Below are positions 1 to 5,484 of a stretch of 5,487 bases of DNA, piece by piece (positions within the stretch are counted from its first letter, which is position 1; every line of letters begins with the position of its first letter). The stretch lies in NCBI GenBank assembly GCA_030667645.1, contig DAOUVM010000197.1, positions 1-5,487 of the forward strand, read 5' to 3'. The notes under the pieces were generated by a model that made no database searches, had not been told where the DNA came from, and saw nothing but the letters and a program-made list of their open reading frames with translations. This stretch comes from Ardenticatenales bacterium. GTDB taxonomy: Bacteria > Chloroflexota > Anaerolineae > Promineifilales > UBA4811. The position numbers and the translations under genes were made by a program.

Positions 1-1902
1 CGAAGCGTCCTCGCCAGTCCCATCGACCACAGCCCGGCGCATTCCCTCCTGGACCAGCGCGAGGTTCTGCGGCGAGACATCCAGCCAGCGAATAACCTCC
101 GGCTCAAAGATCAGATCCATTTCCTCTTTGGTTTGTGGAGGCGGCAGGGGGTTCCCAAGCTCGTCAGTGACCACCGAGACATCGAACCCGCTCTCGGTGT
201 CCTGTACGCGGACAATGTGGCCAGCCGAATTGGTATAGTGATGCACAATCTGGGGACGGTATAGCGCACCCCCGCTGGCAACGACCGCGGCCATGTTCAA
301 GACCTGGAGCGGCGTGGCGGTCACAAAGCCCTGCCCCGTTGCCATGTTGTACGTATCGCCAGTAGACCAGCTTTCGCCATAAGTGAGACGCTTCCAACTC
401 GCCGTTGGTACGTGACCACTGGCTTCTCCATAGAGTTCGATCCCAGTCGGGGAGCCAAAGCCAAACTGCTCCGAATACTGGGCTAGCCGGTCCTCACCCA
501 ACCCCACCAAGTTCTGATCCGGGAAACCACCGCCAATCTTATAGAAGAAGATGTTGCACGATTGAGCCAGGCCTTCCAAGATATTGAGCGGGCCATGACC
601 TTCTCTGAACCAGCAGTAGAACGGCTGGGCCTGCCCCGGGTCGTTAGGAGCATACTTGTTCTTCAGGTAAACGATTCCCTCGCCGACAATGCGAGTGTTC
701 TGGGTGATGATGCCCTCTTCCAGGGCTCCCGCGGCGGTGACCAGTTTGAAGGTGGAACCGGGAGGATATTGTCCTGAAATCGCATGGTTGACCAAAGGGT
801 GGTAGATGTTCTCTATCAGTGATTGATAGTAATCCAGATCGATCCGACTGGCAAACCGATTGTTGTCATAGGTAGGGATGCTTGCCATCGCCAGGATTTC
901 TCCGCTGCGAGGGTCCATTGCTACCACAACCCCCTGCTCCAGATGGATGTCCCAATCCCGCTCGATCGCAGCCAGGGTACTCGTCAACGCCCGCGTGGCG
1001 GCGCTCTGGAGCTGGGTGTCGATAGCCAGGTGGACATTCAGGCCAGGGATCGGCTCCAGTGGTTGGCCGACGGTACGCAGCGGCTTTCCTGCCACGTTCA
1101 CCTCGATCCTTCGTTCGCCTTTCGTGCCACTCAGTTCTGCCTCCATCGCGGCTTCGATGCCAGAGTATCCAACCCGATCGGTTTTGGAATAACCCGCATC
1201 CAGGTACTGTTCGTTGGGCAGCGGCCCCATATACCCTACCAGGTGAGTGGTCAGAGGGCCGGTAGGGTATTCGCGCACGGGGGCAACCTGGATCTCCACG
1301 CCCGGGAGCCAGGGGCGGAGTTCCTCGATCATCTGGGCCACCTCTCGATCGATCAGCGCCTTGATGAGGGCTGGCTGATACGGCTCAAAGGTGGTGGCGC
1401 CTGCGACGATCTCGCTGATGCCCTGGTTTTCAACTGGCACCAGGAATGACGGAGACGGCTCGCTCATGTCGTGAACGCCAATCGATTGGTAGAGCAGTTT
1501 GCTGCTGGGCGATGGCTCCATGGTGATGGTGGTTGTTACCGGTACTCTGATTAGCTCTGATAGCAGGGTGAAGACTTGCCAGGCCTCGTCTTCGTCGTCC
1601 GGTACGTAAGCGGGAACGATGACGACGTTATAGCTCGGCACATTGCGCACCAGAGGAACTGCATTCCGGTCGTAGATAATGCCTCGCGGCGCGCCGGTGC
1701 GAATGGTGCGGAAGCGGTTCGAATCGGCCAGCGTTCTGTATTCGGTCCCCTGTACAGTCTGCAGATAAGCGATCCGCAGCCCAAAGATGGCAAAAGTGGC
1801 AATGATTACGAGAGAGAACGACAGGAGCCGGCCGGATCCCCGCCTCGGCGGAGACAGCAACGTGTCGGTGGAATCCAGCATCTCGCCAAGTGGTTCGATC
1901 AT
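1..1902 (-). CDS. mrdA: Penicillin-binding protein 2 (class B, elongation transpeptidase), 3' end outside the window
   Basis: This is the membrane-anchored DD-transpeptidase of the rod complex, which cross-links new peptidoglycan in the side wall outside the cytoplasmic membrane. The frame stays open for 634 codons and leaves the left edge without a stop. Visible in order: a short cytoplasmic N-terminus; one membrane anchor at about residues 26-47; the class B entry motif RGIIYDRN (73-80); a dimerisation/pedestal region with REYPTG (210-215) and HLVGYMG shortly after; the transpeptidase domain from about residue 324; the SxxK nucleophile motif S383-T-F-K386 inside PPGSTFK; and S448-C-N450 (SxN). 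The third motif, KTG, is not in the window and should lie shortly past the edge. The nucleophile is Ser383 versus Ser330 in E. coli PBP2, so the N-terminal half is about 50 residues longer. The ATG at 1902 is chosen because AGGA lies 6 nt upstream; the ATG at 1907 is out of frame and hits a stop at once. The gene is 18 nt after mreD. The subclass is supported mainly by the mreD neighbour. Confidence 0.95.
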   Translation of the reverse strand, partial: MIEPLGEMLDSTDTLLSPPRRGSGRLLSFSLVIIATFAIFGLRIAYLQTVQGTEYRTLADSNRFRTIRTGAPRGIIYDRNAVPLVRNVPSYNVVIVPAYVPDDEDEAWQVFTLLSELIRVPVTTTITMEPSPSSKLLYQSIGVHDMSEPSPSFLVPVENQGISEIVAGATTFEPYQPALIKALIDREVAQMIEELRPWLPGVEIQVAPVREYPTGPLTTHLVGYMGPLPNEQYLDAGYSKTDRVGYSGIEAAMEAELSGTKGERRIEVNVAGKPLRTVGQPLEPIPGLNVHLAIDTQLQSAATRALTSTLAAIERDWDIHLEQGVVVAMDPRSGEILAMASIPTYDNNRFASRIDLDYYQSLIENIYHPLVNHAISGQYPPGSTFKLVTAAGALEEGIITQNTRIVGEGIVYLKNKYAPNDPGQAQPFYCWFREGHGPLNILEGLAQSCNIFFYKIGGGFPDQNLVGLGEDRLAQYSEQFGFGSPTGIELYGEASGHVPTASWKRLTYGESWSTGDTYNMATGQGFVTATPLQVLNMAAVVASGGALYRPQIVHHYTNSAGHIVRVQDTESGFDVSVVTDELGNPLPPPQTKEEMDLIFEPEVIRWLDVSPQNLALVQEGMRRAVVDGTGEDAS

Positions 1903-1908
1903 CCCATG

Positions 1909-1912
1909 TCCT
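1909..1912 (-). promoter_or_regulatory. Ribosome binding site of the PBP2 gene
   Basis: AGGA lies 6 nt before the ATG at 1902, within the 18-nt gap after the mreD stop. It decides between two nearby ATGs: the one at 1907 reads ATG-GGA-TGA and cannot encode anything. Confidence 0.6.
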
Positions 1913-1920
1913 GTGATTCG

Positions 1921-2466
1921 TTATCGGCCGAGCCGCATTTGTGATCCATGGACCAGGCGCGCCAGCCGCGAGACACCCAAGTAGACAACGGGTATCAAGG
2001 CCAGGTGCAGGGCGGTTGACGGGACAGCCACTTCTACGATCCCCGTATGCCAGCTCACCGGTAGCCCGATAGCCTTGAACAGCGCAAGATGGATTATCTG
2101 ATAGAGTCCGATGGCGAGCAACGAGATAAGTGCTGGCAACAGGATATTGTGCCGAAAGACGCGGGCCCTGGCTATCCCTACTATCAGGGCTGCCACCAAG
2201 AGCGGCGGTGGTGAGATGCCAAGCGGGGCGCCGGTGGCCAGATCAATGGCCAGTCCGCCAATCATGGCCCAAACCATCCCCTCATTCGGGCCGCGTTGGA
2301 AGCTCCAGGCCACTATTGTGAGCAGCGTCAGGTTTGGAACGATGGTCAGGATAGGGATGCGGGGGAGAACGGAGGACTGGAGAAAAGCCAACGACAGCAA
2401 AAGGGGAACGCCAACATAGAGGCTCGTGGCGTATTCTCTTGCTGAATAGACGCGCTCACCGGCCAT
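1921..2466 (-). CDS. mreD: Rod shape-determining membrane protein MreD
   Basis: MreD is the small polytopic membrane subunit of the rod complex, thought to link MreC to the elongation machinery. The 181-residue product is of usual length for the family and very hydrophobic, with about five or six membrane segments, roughly at 15-34, 40-56, 64-80, 86-100, 107-131 and 143-166. Family-like features include the P44-N45 pair, a small-residue helix ending in GGLAIDLATG (70-79) with Asp75 in the membrane, and a positively charged C-terminal tail. The ATG at 2466 is supported by AGGA overlapping the mreC stop. The gene starts 6 nt after mreC and ends 18 nt before PBP2, so it is almost certainly translated from the same message. 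MreD sequences diverge strongly, so part of the confidence comes from its place between mreC and PBP2. Confidence 0.93.
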   Translation of the reverse strand: MAGERVYSAREYATSLYVGVPLLLSLAFLQSSVLPRIPILTIVPNLTLLTIVAWSFQRGPNEGMVWAMIGGLAIDLATGAPLGISPPPLLVAALIVGIARARVFRHNILLPALISLLAIGLYQIIHLALFKAIGLPVSWHTGIVEVAVPSTALHLALIPVVYLGVSRLARLVHGSQMRLGR

Positions 2467-2470
2467 GGGA

Positions 2471-2474
2471 TCCT
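2471..2474 (-). promoter_or_regulatory. Ribosome binding site of mreD, overlapping the mreC stop
   Basis: AGGA is formed partly by the TAG stop of mreC (2473-2475) and lies 4 nt before the mreD ATG. The spacing is short but usable. The layout suggests that ribosomes finishing mreC re-initiate on mreD. Confidence 0.5.
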
Positions 2475-3327
2475 ACGGACTATTATCCTCCGTGGTCAGA
2501 TTTGCTGGCTCAAAGCTGGTGATGACCAAGACGATCTCCAGCCGGTCAAAGTCGACAGCGGGGCGCACCCGGGCCTCTTGGAACAACTGCGAGGCGGATT
2601 GCTCAACCTGGATTACTCGGCCGATCACCAGATCGGGAGGCAGGTAGCCTCCCAACCCGGACGTCATTACCAGTTCATTCTCGCTGACTGGAACGTCTTG
2701 CTTGATCCACTTGATGGTCAGATCTGCAGTGAGTTGACCCTGTACCGTGCCGTCGGCGCGCGAGGCTCCCAGCCGAGCGCTGATTGAGCTGTCGGCATCG
2801 GTGAGCAGTTGAACCTGGGCGGAATGAGGAGATACGGCAATGACGCGTCCAACCAGTCCGCGTTCTGTCTCCACCGGCATTCCGGGCTCGATACCGTCTA
2901 GCTCGCCCTTGCCGATCTTTAGTCTATGCACAAAGTTGCTGGTGTCCCAGCCGATAACATCGACTGCTACTCGTTGGTGCTCGGGGGTCTGCCTGGCATA
3001 GTCCAGCAACGAGGACAACCAGGAATGCTCGGCATATATCTCGGTCAACTCTTCGTTTTGCCGTTCCAACCTGGCTATTTGCATTCGGAGTTGTTCGTTT
3101 TCTGCTTGCAGGGCGGCAACATCACCCGGGATGGACAGGGTAGATTCGAGGCCGCCCAGCCGGTCTGAAATCCAACTCTGGGCGGCGGAGAAGGGGATCT
3201 GAAGATAGCCGACTGCAGTGGACAGATGGCCGGTGGTGTGCAGGACCAGCAAGATGAGGCAGATGGCAACAAAAATGAGAAACAGCCGCCAGCGGATCCT
3301 TTCGGATGAATGGCTGGCCATGTTCAT
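2473..3327 (-). CDS. mreC: Rod shape-determining protein MreC
   Basis: MreC is a single-pass membrane protein whose extracytoplasmic part forms filaments and activates PBP2 in the rod complex. The 284-residue product has a basic cytoplasmic N-terminus (about 1-14), one membrane helix (about 15-33), and a heptad-like coiled coil around 68-98 (LQAENEQLRMQIARLERQ). A beta-rich domain follows from about 115 to the end. Conserved stretches of that domain are IEPGMPV, GLVGRVI, VQLLTDADSSISARL and TSGLGGYLPPDLVIG. This order and length match the family. The ATG at 3327 is preferred because AGGGG lies 8 nt upstream; a second in-frame ATG two codons later would be 14 nt away. The gene begins 43 nt after mreB, and that gap contains a possible hairpin over the ribosome binding site. 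Confidence 0.96.
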   Translation of the reverse strand: MNMASHSSERIRWRLFLIFVAICLILLVLHTTGHLSTAVGYLQIPFSAAQSWISDRLGGLESTLSIPGDVAALQAENEQLRMQIARLERQNEELTEIYAEHSWLSSLLDYARQTPEHQRVAVDVIGWDTSNFVHRLKIGKGELDGIEPGMPVETERGLVGRVIAVSPHSAQVQLLTDADSSISARLGASRADGTVQGQLTADLTIKWIKQDVPVSENELVMTSGLGGYLPPDLVIGRVIQVEQSASQLFQEARVRPAVDFDRLEIVLVITSFEPANLTTEDNSP

Positions 3328-3335
3328 GGAGAGTT

Positions 3336-3365
3336 CCCCTCAGTTGGTCGGCGGGACTTGAGGAG
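3336..3365 (-). promoter_or_regulatory. Possible hairpin masking the mreC ribosome binding site
   Basis: In the mreB-mreC gap the RNA reads CTCCTCA (3365-3359), a 16-nt loop, then TGAGGGG (3342-3336). These arms form seven pairs, one of them G-U, and the second arm contains the AGGGG ribosome binding site of mreC. The loop could hold a further GTC/GAC pairing. The complementarity is seen directly; an effect on MreC translation relative to MreB is inference. Translating ribosomes finishing mreB at 3371 stop just before the first arm and might open it. Confidence 0.35.
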
Positions 3366-3370
3366 TGGAG

Positions 3371-4432
3371 CTAGTGATGGGTGCTGCCGCGATGTAGCCC
3401 TACCAGAACACTGTGTAGCGATTGGTAATCCTCCAAGATTCTGGCGGCACCGCGCGCGACACAGGTGAGCGAGTCCTCGGCGACCCAGACGTGCATCTTG
3501 ATTTCGTCTGCCAGCCGGTTCGCCAACCCTTGGAGCTGGGCACCTCCTCCGGCCAGCGCGACGCCGATCTCCATCAGGTCCGCGATCAGTTCGGGAGGCG
3601 TCTCGTCGAGCGCATCCTTGATGGTGTCTATGATGATGTTGACAGATGAAGTCAGCGCCTCACGAATCTCGATGCTGCTGAGGTCAATCTCCTGCGGCAA
3701 ACCGGTGATCAGGTTTCGGCCGCGGACCGACAGAGTCAGTTCTTCCTCCAGAGGATGAGCGGAGCCGATTCTCTTCTTGATTCGTTCCGCCATTCGTTCC
3801 CCAATCAGCAGATTGTATTTGCCACGCGTGTAGGCCATGATGTCGTCATCCATCTCGTCGCCCGCAACGCGAACAGAGCGGCTGATGACTATGCCGCCCA
3901 TGGCAAAGATAGCTACCTCGGTGGTTCCGCCGCCGATGTCAACCACCATACTTCCCCGAGACTCGGCGATCGGGAGACCAGCGCCGATCGCTGCTGCCAT
4001 CGGTTCCTCAATCAGATAGACCTCGCGGGCCCCGGCCGAGAGAGCAGCGTCGTAGACCGCTCGTTTCTCCACTTCGGTGACGCCGCTGGGGATGCCAATG
4101 ACGACTCGAGGGCGTGGAAAAGGGATGATGCTCTGGTCATGTACCTTGTCGATAAAGTACCTGAGCATTGCTTCGGTGATCTCGAACTCTGAGATCACCC
4201 CATCTCGTAGCGGGCGAATGGCCACAATATGGGCTGGTGTGCGGCCGACCATCTCTCGCGCCTCGGCGCCGACGGCGAGCGGCTCTCGGGTTCGCTTGTT
4301 GATGGCAACCCAGGATGGTTCGTTGATGACGATCCCTTTGTTGCGCACCGCGACCAGCGTATTCGCCGTGCCCAAGTCTATGCCGATGTCCAGTGAAAAG
4401 AGTCCCAGAAATGCGTTGAGCGGATTGAACAA
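3371..4432 (-). CDS. mreB: Actin-like rod shape-determining protein MreB
   Basis: MreB is a bacterial actin homologue that polymerises with ATP under the membrane and directs side-wall synthesis. Numbered from the proposed TTG start, the product has 353 residues, close to the usual length. Visible actin-fold motifs are phosphate-1 (D19-LGTAN-T25), the connect region LIEEPMAAAIGAGLP (140-154) with the EEP glutamates, phosphate-2 (D165-IGGGTTE-V173), the adenosine motif LAGGGAQLQG (293-302), and the family C-terminal CVARGAARILE (324-334). The hydrophobic N-terminus (LNAFLGLFSLDIG) resembles the membrane-binding start of many MreBs. The TTG at 4432 is chosen because CAGGAG lies 8 nt upstream. 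The alternative in-frame GTG at 4477 adds 15 unconserved residues and sits in a strong leader hairpin. It is the first gene of the mreB-mreC-mreD-PBP2 operon and has its own promoter. Only the start is uncertain. Confidence 0.97.
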   Translation of the reverse strand: MFNPLNAFLGLFSLDIGIDLGTANTLVAVRNKGIVINEPSWVAINKRTREPLAVGAEAREMVGRTPAHIVAIRPLRDGVISEFEITEAMLRYFIDKVHDQSIIPFPRPRVVIGIPSGVTEVEKRAVYDAALSAGAREVYLIEEPMAAAIGAGLPIAESRGSMVVDIGGGTTEVAIFAMGGIVISRSVRVAGDEMDDDIMAYTRGKYNLLIGERMAERIKKRIGSAHPLEEELTLSVRGRNLITGLPQEIDLSSIEIREALTSSVNIIIDTIKDALDETPPELIADLMEIGVALAGGGAQLQGLANRLADEIKMHVWVAEDSLTCVARGAARILEDYQSLHSVLVGLHRGSTHH

Positions 4433-4440
4433 GCCTTGTA

Positions 4441-4446
4441 CTCCTG
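4441..4446 (-). promoter_or_regulatory. Ribosome binding site of mreB, deciding a TTG start
   Basis: CAGGAG lies 8 nt before TTG at 4432. It would sit inside the coding sequence if translation began at the upstream GTG (4477). That GTG is preceded only by a weak GGGG tract, itself part of a stem. Confidence 0.65.
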
Positions 4447-4460
4447 CTCTACAACCTGAA

Positions 4461-4496
4461 TGACCCGCCCGGGACACAGCGTGCCCCGTCGAGTCA
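4461..4496 (-). promoter_or_regulatory. Two-stem hairpin in the mreB leader
   Basis: The leader RNA reads TGACTCG (4496-4490), AC, GGGGCAC (4487-4481), a GCT loop, GTGTCCC (4477-4471), GGG, then CGGGTCA (4467-4461). Both arm pairs form seven base pairs with one G-U each, separated by a small asymmetric internal loop. It lies within about 10 nt of the predicted transcript start and ends 14 nt before the ribosome binding site. No U-run follows, so it does not look like a terminator. A role in protecting the 5' end or as a protein-binding site is possible but unproven. Confidence 0.55.
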
Positions 4497-4509
4497 CTCT
4501 CGCGGCAGC

Positions 4510-4537
4510 ATTATACCATAAGGAGTGAGTGCGGCAA
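4510..4537 (-). promoter_or_regulatory. Extended -10 housekeeping-type promoter of the mreB operon
   Basis: On the minus strand a perfect TATAAT (4515-4510) is preceded by TGG, giving the extended -10 form TGn-TATAAT. TTGCCG (4537-4532) matches four of six positions of the -35 consensus with a 16-nt spacer. Transcription should start near 4503, giving a leader of about 70 nt to the TTG start. It is the only strong promoter I see for the four-gene operon. Confidence 0.75.
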
Positions 4538-4584
4538 GGCAACTGCCGGAGGGTGCGGTACAGCCCGTCGACAGATCAAAGGAG

Positions 4585-4612
4585 CGCGCTCTAGTTTTCC
4601 TTCTACAGCGCG
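4585..4612. repeat. Inverted repeat, possible hairpin
   Basis: CGCGCT (4585-4590) pairs with AGCGCG (4607-4612). After one C/C mismatch, TAG (4592-4594) pairs with CTA (4603-4605) around an 8-nt loop. It is about 50 bp upstream of the mreB -35 box. On the minus strand it is followed by CTCCTTTGATC, which is only weakly U-rich, so it is at best a poor terminator; an operator is equally possible. Confidence 0.35.
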
Positions 4613-4635
4613 GAATTGCACGGGAAACGGCGTCT

Positions 4636-4651
4636 GGTCGGTTTTTCGACC
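4636..4651. repeat. Short inverted repeat, possible hairpin
   Basis: GGTCG (4636-4640) and CGACC (4647-4651) flank a 6-nt T-rich loop. The stem is only five pairs, and no U-run follows on either strand. Confidence 0.25.
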
Positions 4652-4664
4652 CTCTCCCATCACT

Positions 4665-4700
4665 GGTGAGGCGCACCTGCCTGGTGCAGAGTGTGTCACC
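4665..4700. repeat. Nested inverted repeat, possible two-level stem
   Basis: An outer pair GGTGA (4665-4669) with TCACC (4696-4700) encloses an inner pair GCACC (4673-4677) with GGTGC (4683-4687) around a 5-nt loop. All ten pairs are Watson-Crick, separated by an asymmetric internal loop of 3 and 8 nt. The structure is equally possible on either strand. Function unknown. Confidence 0.35.
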
Positions 4701-4720
4701 GAGGTCAGGCGGCGAGCAGA

Positions 4721-4730
4721 GGTTCGAACC
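4721..4730. repeat. Perfect 10-bp palindrome resembling a tRNA T-loop
   Basis: GGTTCGAACC is self-complementary and contains the TTCGAAC heptamer typical of tRNA T-loops. On the minus strand the flanks CGGGG and CTCTG could close a T-arm-like stem with two G-U pairs. No matching acceptor stem, D-arm or CCA end is present, so it is not called a tRNA. Confidence 0.3.
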
Positions 4731-4733
4731 CCG

Positions 4734-4756
4734 GCACGGCCAAGGGGGATCCGTGC
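4734..4756. repeat. Inverted repeat, possible hairpin
   Basis: GCACGG (4734-4739) and CCGTGC (4751-4756) are perfect complements around an 11-nt loop. It lies 3 bp from the GGTTCGAACC palindrome. No U-run follows on either strand. Confidence 0.3.
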
Positions 4757-4791
4757 GAGAACGAGCAGAGGGTGCCATTCCGGAGGGCGGC

Positions 4792-4829
4792 GATCGGAGC
4801 AGCTCAGAAGCTTCTGGCCTGATCCGATC
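4792..4829. repeat. 38-bp imperfect palindrome across the stop codon of the upstream gene
   Basis: Outer arms GATCGGA (4792-4798) and TCCGATC (4823-4829) share one centre of symmetry with the perfect 12-bp palindrome CAGAAGCTTCTG (4805-4816). CAG (4800-4802) and CTG (4819-4821) also pair about the same centre, so 16 of 19 position pairs are complementary. The TGA stop of the minus-strand gene (4806-4804) lies inside. As RNA it could form a long hairpin with an AGCT loop at the end of that message. There is no U-run after it, so it is not a standard intrinsic terminator; it could stabilise the 3' end, or act as a DNA site. Confidence 0.6.
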
Positions 4830-5484
4830 CTGGCCCCAACGGACGAGCCCCTCCATGCTGCCGCACCCATTGCTTCACCAGAGACTCACAACCAGCAGGA
4901 TCGCTGGCCATCTGCTCCGTCGTCAAGCGCAGGGCGGACGTTGGGCCTGACTGGTCGCCCACCACGACCGAGGCCATGCCTGCCACACAGGGGATGGCCA
5001 AGTCTACGTTGTATTCCGCCCCGGCCTCGTGGATCTGGTATCTACGCTCGGGGAGAATTCCTGCCTCACGGAGGGCATAGTAGAGCCGATCAACGTAGGG
5101 CGCCCCTTCTACAAGCAGGTCGTTGATCTCGGTTGCATCCATGAACCGGTCCCAGGTAGTGTGAATGAAGCTAATCCGGCGCCATCGCAGGCTGACGATG
5201 GGGCGTTCCAGTTGCTGCAGCGGCCCCAACTGTATCTTGAAATAGACCTCCTCGGCGCGCGGGTGATCGGCTTCGTCTGGCAATAGTTCACGGCGACGGG
5301 CAAGTTCATGCCCCAAGTGCCGGGCAAAGTAATGGATCGCCCACTTTTGGGCGCCAAAGGCTCGGTTGAAATAGAATGCCACATACTCGGAGTGTACTCC
5401 CTTTGGCACTCGTTTCTGCGGGATGCGATACCAGCCTTCATCACGAGCGATAGCGAAATCGCGGGGCGAGATTGTTACGGCCAC
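4804..5484 (-). CDS. Uncharacterised protein, possible nuclease-like C-terminal region; start may lie outside the window
   Basis: I do not recognise a named family with certainty. The 226 visible residues are soluble-looking, with no membrane helix or signal peptide. The N-terminal two thirds are rich in Trp, Tyr, Arg and His, with distinctive stretches ARDEGWYRIP (13-22), RRELLPDEADHPRAE (64-78), YFKIQLGPLQ (81-90) and RRISFIHTTWDRFMDATEIN (102-121). I associate this style with Chloroflexota hypothetical proteins. The C-terminal part, a helix YVDRLYYALREAGILPERR (130-148) followed by AEYNVDLAI and ASVVVGD, loosely resembles the helix and strands of DUF559/Vsr-like PD-(D/E)XK nucleases. Asp161 would match the first catalytic acid, but the usual second acid is absent. 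The first visible start is GTG at 5484; the frame is still open at the edge, so the true start may be upstream. It is co-directional with mreB but separated by 371 bp and a promoter, so no functional link is implied. Confidence 0.8.
   Translation of the reverse strand: MAVTISPRDFAIARDEGWYRIPQKRVPKGVHSEYVAFYFNRAFGAQKWAIHYFARHLGHELARRRELLPDEADHPRAEEVYFKIQLGPLQQLERPIVSLRWRRISFIHTTWDRFMDATEINDLLVEGAPYVDRLYYALREAGILPERRYQIHEAGAEYNVDLAIPCVAGMASVVVGDQSGPTSALRLTTEQMASDPAGCESLVKQWVRQHGGARPLGPGSDQARSF

Larger units (their letters stand above)
4538..4803. other. Gene-free stretch upstream of the mreB promoter, rich in inverted repeats
   Basis: No convincing gene lies here. Long open frames on both strands cross it, but they overlap one another, the mreB promoter or the upstream gene, and show no recognisable domain; they look like by-products of GC-rich sequence. 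The stretch contains several short inverted repeats, listed separately, and short direct repeats: CGAGCAGAGG at 4713-4722 and 4762-4771, and CCGGAGGG at 4546-4553 and 4780-4787. I see no hairpin with a U-run that would make a clear terminator for the upstream gene. Confidence 0.6.

Noticed and set aside
823..1449. Plus-strand open frame of 208 codons
   Set aside because: It lies wholly antisense to the PBP2 gene, whose frame carries clear conserved motifs. The plus-strand product has none.
3755..4192. Plus-strand open frame of 145 codons
   Set aside because: It is antisense to the strongly conserved mreB sequence; no independent support.
4636..4651. Rho-independent terminator with a T-rich tract
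   Set aside because: The T-run is in the loop and not after the stem, and the stem has only five pairs.
4665..4745. Bacterial signal recognition particle RNA, suggested by AGGTCAGG followed by GAGCAG
   Set aside because: The characteristic GGAA tetraloop and its symmetric internal loop between these two blocks are absent, and the flanks do not form the long closing helix.
4700..4760. A tRNA gene around GGTTCGAACC
   Set aside because: On the plus strand the T-stem does not pair. On the minus strand the T-stem pairs, but no complementary acceptor stem, D-arm or CCA end can be found within tRNA distance.
4494..4870. Two overlapping minus-strand open frames (4494-4856 and 4511-4870) between the unknown gene and mreB
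   Set aside because: They overlap each other in different frames, run through the mreB -10 box, and have no recognisable motif. They are best read as chance frames in GC-rich DNA.
4525..4950. Plus-strand open frame of 141 codons across the gene-free stretch
   Set aside because: It overlaps the mreB promoter -35 region and the 3' end of the minus-strand gene, has low-complexity Arg/Ser/Pro-rich composition, and shows no domain or ribosome binding site.
4900..5010. A frameshift in the C-terminal part of the unknown protein that might have removed a second catalytic acid
   Set aside because: The other two minus-strand frames meet stops soon after and do not restore a nuclease-like strand. The annotated frame continues into an orderly amphipathic helix.
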